DNA of 9,281 nucleotides from Thermoplasmata archaeon (GTDB lineage Archaea > Thermoplasmatota > Thermoplasmata > Thermoplasmatales > Thermoplasmataceae): positions 1 through 9,281 of the forward strand of contig JAJZXP010000097.1 in the NCBI GenBank assembly GCA_021806345.1, given 5' to 3'. The notes beneath the pieces were generated by a model. That model was not told the origin of the DNA and ran no database searches. It saw only the letters and a list, made by a program, of their open reading frames with translations. Made by a program: the position numbers and the translations under genes. Of the stretch, positions 6,672 through 9,281 are shown piece by piece (positions within the stretch are counted from its first letter, which is position 1; each line of letters opens with the position of its first letter).

Positions 6672-6947
6672 ATGCCTGAGAAATTCACAGTTGAACAGAA
6701 GGAACAGATTGTCATTGAATCATTTACAGCAACAAACATTGCTGAACTGTGCAGAAGGCATGGAGTATCTGTTGCACAGTTCCACAGATGGAAGGAACGT
6801 TTCCTTGAAGGTGGAAGGAAAGGTCTGGGTGAATCGTCAAGAGGAAATGAATACCAGAAAGAAATCGATGATCTGAAGCGTCTTGTTGGAGATCAGGCTC
6901 TGGCCATAGATGCTTTAAAAAAAAGTCGACCAGGGAGGAAAGGATGA
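6672..6947 (+). CDS. IS3-family transposase OrfA (HTH_Tnp_1 DNA-binding subunit)
   Basis: This 91-residue protein has the HTH_Tnp_1 pattern: FTVEQKEQIVIESF, TNIAELCRRHGVSVAQFHRW, KERFLEGGRKGLG, then a helical tail EIDDLKRLVGDQALAIDALK that probably forms the leucine-zipper-like part used for OrfA/OrfAB contacts. It binds the terminal repeats in known IS3 elements. The start at 6672 is chosen because GGGTGAT (6661-6667), a good Shine-Dalgarno sequence, ends four bases before this ATG. An in-frame ATG at 6654 would add six residues but overlaps that site. The stop TGA (6945-6947) overlaps the orfB ATG (6944) as ATGA. A run of eight A near the end suggests frameshifting into orfB. Intact. Confidence 0.85.
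   Translation: MPEKFTVEQKEQIVIESFTATNIAELCRRHGVSVAQFHRWKERFLEGGRKGLGESSRGNEYQKEIDDLKRLVGDQALAIDALKKSRPGRKG
6917..6925 (+). promoter_or_regulatory. Candidate -1 programmed frameshift site (A8G) between orfA and orfB
   Basis: AAAAAAAAG falls in the orfA frame as (TT)A-AAA-AAA-AG. A one-base backward slip here would join the orfA product to KSTREERMMAV and on into orfB without a stop in between, giving the OrfAB fusion that IS3 elements use as the active transposase. It lies 19-27 bases ahead of the orfB ATG. Such A runs are the classical slippery sequence of this family. Confidence 0.5.
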
Positions 6948-7900
6948 TGGCTGTGGGCACTCTTAAGAAAGAAATGCCGGTTGCAAGGATATCCAGGGCA
7001 ATGGATATCCCCAGATCATCCATATATTACAGTAAGATGGAAAAATCCAGCAGAAAGCCCAGGGTTTCCGGAAGCATTGAAACTGAAATAAAGAGGATAT
7101 CAGGAGAGAGAACAACATAAGGTTACAGGAGGATATGGACACTTCTGAGGAATTCCGGCATCCATGTGAACATAAAGACTGTCCGGAGGATAATGAGGAG
7201 AAACGATCTGGCACTGCCATATGCAAGGCATAAGAACCGTACCAGAAGAAAGGATCTCACCAAGCCTGATGACATAAACAGGTTGTGGGAGACCGACATC
7301 CATTATGTCAGTACGGTTCATGACGGAATGCACTATCTTATGAGCATAAAGGACTGCTTCAGCAAAAAATGGATATCCTATGTGCTTTCAAAAACATGTA
7401 CGGCAAGGGACTGCATCAAGGCAGTTGAGAAGGCCTATTCCATCAGGTTCCCTGATGGAAATCACCATGATCTCATTCTTAGAACGGACAATGGACCACA
7501 GTACATATCAGAAGTGTTCAAGAACACAGTGAAGATTCCTGGAATAAGATCTGAATATATCCAGAAACATACGCCTAAAGACAATGGAGATATTGAATCG
7601 TTCCACAACTCGCTTAAGACGGATTACATATGGGTCAACGATCTGGAAACATTCGAGGATGCCAGGAATCTGATGGAACATGCGTTCATCGACTACAACA
7701 CTGTAAGGCCGCATTCATCCATTGATTATCTTCCACCGGATGAATTTGAAAGAAGATTTCGTGAGGAAGATGGCTTCATGGATAAATTCCTGGAAGAGAG
7801 AAAAAGAAAGGAGGAGAAAATAATGAAAAACAGAATTGAAAGGAAAAGGAGGTTGATGGAAAATGTCTCATTGGAAGACGGAATATCTGTCCAGAATTAA
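6944..7900 (+). pseudogene. IS3-family transposase OrfB (DD35E integrase core) interrupted by one TAA
   Basis: From ATG 6944 the frame encodes the N-terminal VARISRAMDIPRSSIYYSK region, then a TAA at 7118-7120 where related proteins have a residue before GYRRIW (ERTT-stop-GYRRIWTLLRNSG), and continues to TAA 7898-7900; total about 318 codons. The catalytic core is intact: WETDIHY (Asp at codon 118), LRTDNGPQY (Asp 182), and NGDIESFHNSLK (Glu 218, Lys 225), with exactly 35 residues between second Asp and Glu. Downstream YNTVRPHSSIDYLPPDEF is the usual IS3 ending. The intact remainder after the stop could only restart at a GTG (7166), losing most of the HTH_21-like region. A single nonsense change in otherwise clean sequence suggests recent inactivation, or a sequencing error. 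It overlaps orfA by four bases. Confidence 0.85.
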
Positions 7901-7910
7901 GGGGGGCAGA

Positions 7911-8299
7911 TCACCTTCCGTCATAGATACTACTAACCTCTCCGGCTTCTTGCAGTGCTTTGCTGATCCTTTCCCTTTCGGTTATAGATCGAACTACCAC
8001 TACTCAGCCACCTCTCGGGGCATGTTCATGGACACTGCAAGATCTCCCGAGTTATCCAAAATATCTTTCATTCCATGCAGCTGGCAGGACACCGGGAAGG
8101 CTGATGCAGTATTGCAATTCTCCAATGCATCAGTAACAGTCTTCTCTTTCCAGAGACAAGATCGACCCTTCCATTTGGGGCTCACGGTGCTATATTCCAT
8201 TCGCTTTCGCTGCTGCCTGGGATTTTGCGGATAGCATAACTTCAAACGTATCGTCGCCGGTACGCATGTATGCTTTGCTAAGCACGTGAATTGCAAATT
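7911..8299 (-). pseudogene. Decayed reading frame in the extra 3' segment of the IS3-like element
   Basis: Read on the minus strand, a single phase carries protein-like stretches separated by stop codons: EFAIHVLSKAYMRTGDDTFE and VMLSAKSQAAAKANGI, a TAG (8192-8190), EPQMEGSILSLERED, more stops, LPGVLPAAWNERYFG, and finally VVRSITERERISKALQEAGE and VSSIYDGR to TGA 7913-7911. The last piece looks like the start of a winged-helix-type domain, but I do not recognise the protein. Consistency of one phase over about 390 bases argues for a dead gene and not chance; four or so stops make it non-functional. It would be read from the inward-facing TATA sequence of the right terminal repeat. A rival 109-codon open frame (8329 to 8000) overlaps in another phase, with GAGG 7 bases before its ATG, but a poorer, cysteine-rich composition. 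Confidence 0.3.
8101..8133. repeat. Imperfect hairpin-forming inverted repeat
   Basis: CTGATGC (8101-8107) pairs with GCATCAG (8127-8133), and after a three-base bulge ATTG (8111-8114) pairs with CAAT (8123-8126), giving an 11-bp stem with an 8-base loop. It lies inside the unexplained segment of the IS3-like element. Function unknown. Confidence 0.35.
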
Positions 8300-8346
8300 C
8301 CTGCTATCAGACTTACACTGACCAGACATATTTATTCCTCGGCGTG

Positions 8347-8383
8347 CCTCTGGACTCCCCCTTATATACCTTTAACAGTATAT
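8347..8383 (-). repeat. Right terminal inverted repeat of the IS3-like element
   Basis: Exact reverse complement of 6588-6624 over 37 bases. The bases 8383-8385 (TAA) repeat 6586-6588 and are the probable target duplication. On the minus strand the repeat carries the same GGTATATAAG box pointing into the element. Only 16 bases separate it from the stop codon of the neighbouring IS5-type transposase. Confidence 0.88.
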
Positions 8384-8399
8384 AAGTGTGTTGCACAAT

Positions 8400-9281
8400 T
8401 CAATAGGCATGTGTCATCTCTCTTAGAACATTGTAATACTGCACCTTCAGTGCAATCTCCTGAACTATGTAATCAGGCCTATTGGCCTTTATCACCTCTC
8501 CCATGGTTCTCTTCAGGCTCGAGAAATATATCTCCACATGCCATCGTTTTCCATAATCAACGGATTCCTTCCATTCCTTTTCCGGTGTACTCCGGATCTG
8601 CCTGGCTATTCTCGCCCTGGCAGGTGATCCCCTGCTCCTTGTGGATGCATTCTTCCTGGGCGGTATTACTGTATTCTCACCTAATGAGTTGTATATGGCC
8701 TTTGAATCATAACCCCTGTCTGCGAATATCCTTTTGATTCTGTCCTTTACAGACTTCAGCAGTTCCTTTCCGGCCTTTGCATCATGCACATGTTCATCAG
8801 TGATGGAAAAGGACATGGCTGACACGTCATTTATGGATATGACAGCATGAAGCTTTGACCATCCCCTCCTTGCTTTTTTCCATTTTGATCCAAGATAATC
8901 ACCCCTGATGGTGATCTTGAAGCCTGTGGAATCAATGGCGCAGTCCACAGGCTTCCCATCATGTGATTCAAGATTCGGGACAATTTTTCTTATTCTTCTG
9001 AATATGCTTGTGTAGCAGACAGCTGTTATTCCGGTGATCCTTGCAAATATTCTGGCAATTCCCTCCAGTGATCTGAAGGGAACATTGTACACTGCACGTA
9101 ATTTTGCAAGGAATGTTATGAACGCATTTGGCGTCCTGTAGGGATGGCCTCTCTTTCCCCTGTTGTTATCTGCAAGGAGATTCCTCCAGTTCATTAGAAA
9201 TGATGGGTCCATGAGATCCTCAATTCTATTCACAAGAGATCGGTTGTACCTGTCATACCTTCTGTTCGAACCGATCCAATA
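8400..9281 (-). CDS. IS5-family transposase (5' end beyond window)
   Basis: At least 293 residues are encoded; the frame stays open to the window edge, so the true start lies outside. The GTG at 9233 is an internal codon, because upstream YDRYNRSLVNRIEDLMDPSF reads as normal IS5 N-terminal sequence. Counting from that GTG, the catalytic triad is Asp101 (CAIDSTGFK), Asp172 (FADRGYDS) and Glu234. It sits in RWHVEIYFSSLK, which gives Arg-3-Glu-6-Lys, the signature spacing of DDE transposases of the IS4/IS5 group. An N-terminal helical region (FITFLAKLRAVYNVPFRSLE) precedes the core. The body is free of stops and looks functional as far as seen. Its stop TGA (8402-8400) is close to the IS3-like right repeat, so this element's own end must lie within the few bases between or have been lost. 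Orientation is opposite to the IS3-like genes. Confidence 0.9.
   Translation of the reverse strand, partial: YWIGSNRRYDRYNRSLVNRIEDLMDPSFLMNWRNLLADNNRGKRGHPYRTPNAFITFLAKLRAVYNVPFRSLEGIARIFARITGITAVCYTSIFRRIRKIVPNLESHDGKPVDCAIDSTGFKITIRGDYLGSKWKKARRGWSKLHAVISINDVSAMSFSITDEHVHDAKAGKELLKSVKDRIKRIFADRGYDSKAIYNSLGENTVIPPRKNASTRSRGSPARARIARQIRSTPEKEWKESVDYGKRWHVEIYFSSLKRTMGEVIKANRPDYIVQEIALKVQYYNVLREMTHAY

Larger units (their letters stand above)
6589..8382 (+). mobile_element. IS3-like insertion sequence, about 1.79 kb
   Basis: The element is bounded by 36-bp perfect terminal inverted repeats and flanked by a 3-base direct repeat, TAA, a duplication size within the range known for IS3 elements. 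Inside are orfA (HTH) and orfB (DD35E integrase core) on the plus strand in the typical overlapping, -1 shifted arrangement. Two things are unusual: the ends do not begin with the TG usual for IS3, and some 450 bases lie between the orfB stop and the right repeat. One nonsense codon in orfB makes this copy probably inactive on its own. The left flank is a transposase pseudogene and the right flank is the tail of an IS5-type transposase, so the element sits at a junction of older insertions. Confidence 0.75.

Noticed and set aside
7863..8234. Plus-strand frame of 123 codons after orfB
   Set aside because: It starts inside orfB, has an odd composition (many F, S, C and R) and competes with better protein-like signal on the minus strand.
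8291..8737. Plus-strand frame of 148 codons antisense to the IS5-type transposase
   Set aside because: Antisense shadow of a transposase whose DDE motifs are clear; it also crosses the terminal repeat of the IS3-like element.
6588..9281. Composite transposon formed by the IS3-like and IS5-type genes
   Set aside because: The two transposases belong to different families, and the 36-bp repeats enclose only the IS3-like genes plus the 446-bp segment. No second copy of either element is seen.
1..9281. CRISPR arrays, tRNA or rRNA genes
   Set aside because: No regularly spaced repeats, no cloverleaf with a TTCGA-type arm and no conserved rRNA segments were noticed by eye. A covariance-model scan could still find a small RNA.

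Overview
The window looks like accessory DNA of an archaeon, most likely of the Thermoplasmatales type. This rests on an HTH_10 ('bacterio-opsin activator') regulator, TATA-like boxes ahead of genes, weak or absent ribosome binding sites at several starts, frequent AGA/AGG and ATA codons, and transposases of the kind crowding Ferroplasma/Thermoplasma-like genomes. The lineage call is inference, not proof.

Left part (1-533): a 34-codon tail of an unrecognised gene, then mostly non-coding DNA with a GGGTTTT-TGG-AAAACCC palindrome and possible remains of a decayed regulator gene.

Metabolic block (534-4383, all minus strand): four tightly packed genes read from 4383 down to 534. They are a short-chain dehydrogenase, an acyl-CoA synthetase (ANL family), a thiolase-fold protein and a zinc-ribbon/OB-fold DUF35 protein. 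Junctions are ATGA, ATGA and TAG-ATG, so this is almost certainly one operon. The thiolase-fold protein lacks the nucleophilic Cys and the GHP histidine of true thiolases and carries a YDSF motif. With its DUF35 partner it resembles the Ltp2/ChsH2-DUF35 aldolases that cut steroid side chains, more than a condensing or thiolytic enzyme. A coherent reading: the ligase activates a carboxylic acid to its CoA ester, the dehydrogenase handles a hydroxy/keto step, and the thiolase-like/DUF35 pair makes or breaks a C-C bond by (retro-)aldol chemistry.

Middle (4384-5874): operon promoter region, a second partial copy of the palindromic repeat, a C-terminal transposase fragment, then a plus-strand HTH_10 regulator whose start is preceded by a third palindrome and a TATA-like box. 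This regulator is the only transcription factor seen and may control the operon or itself.

Right part (5875-9281) is insertion-sequence territory: a transposase pseudogene with several frame breaks (about 5998-6579), a nearly intact IS3-like element (6589-8382) with 36-37 bp perfect terminal inverted repeats and a TAA target duplication, and an IS5-family transposase running off the right edge. In the IS3-like element the orfB frame is cut by one TAA codon, and about 450 bp between orfB and the right terminal repeat hold a decayed minus-strand reading frame.
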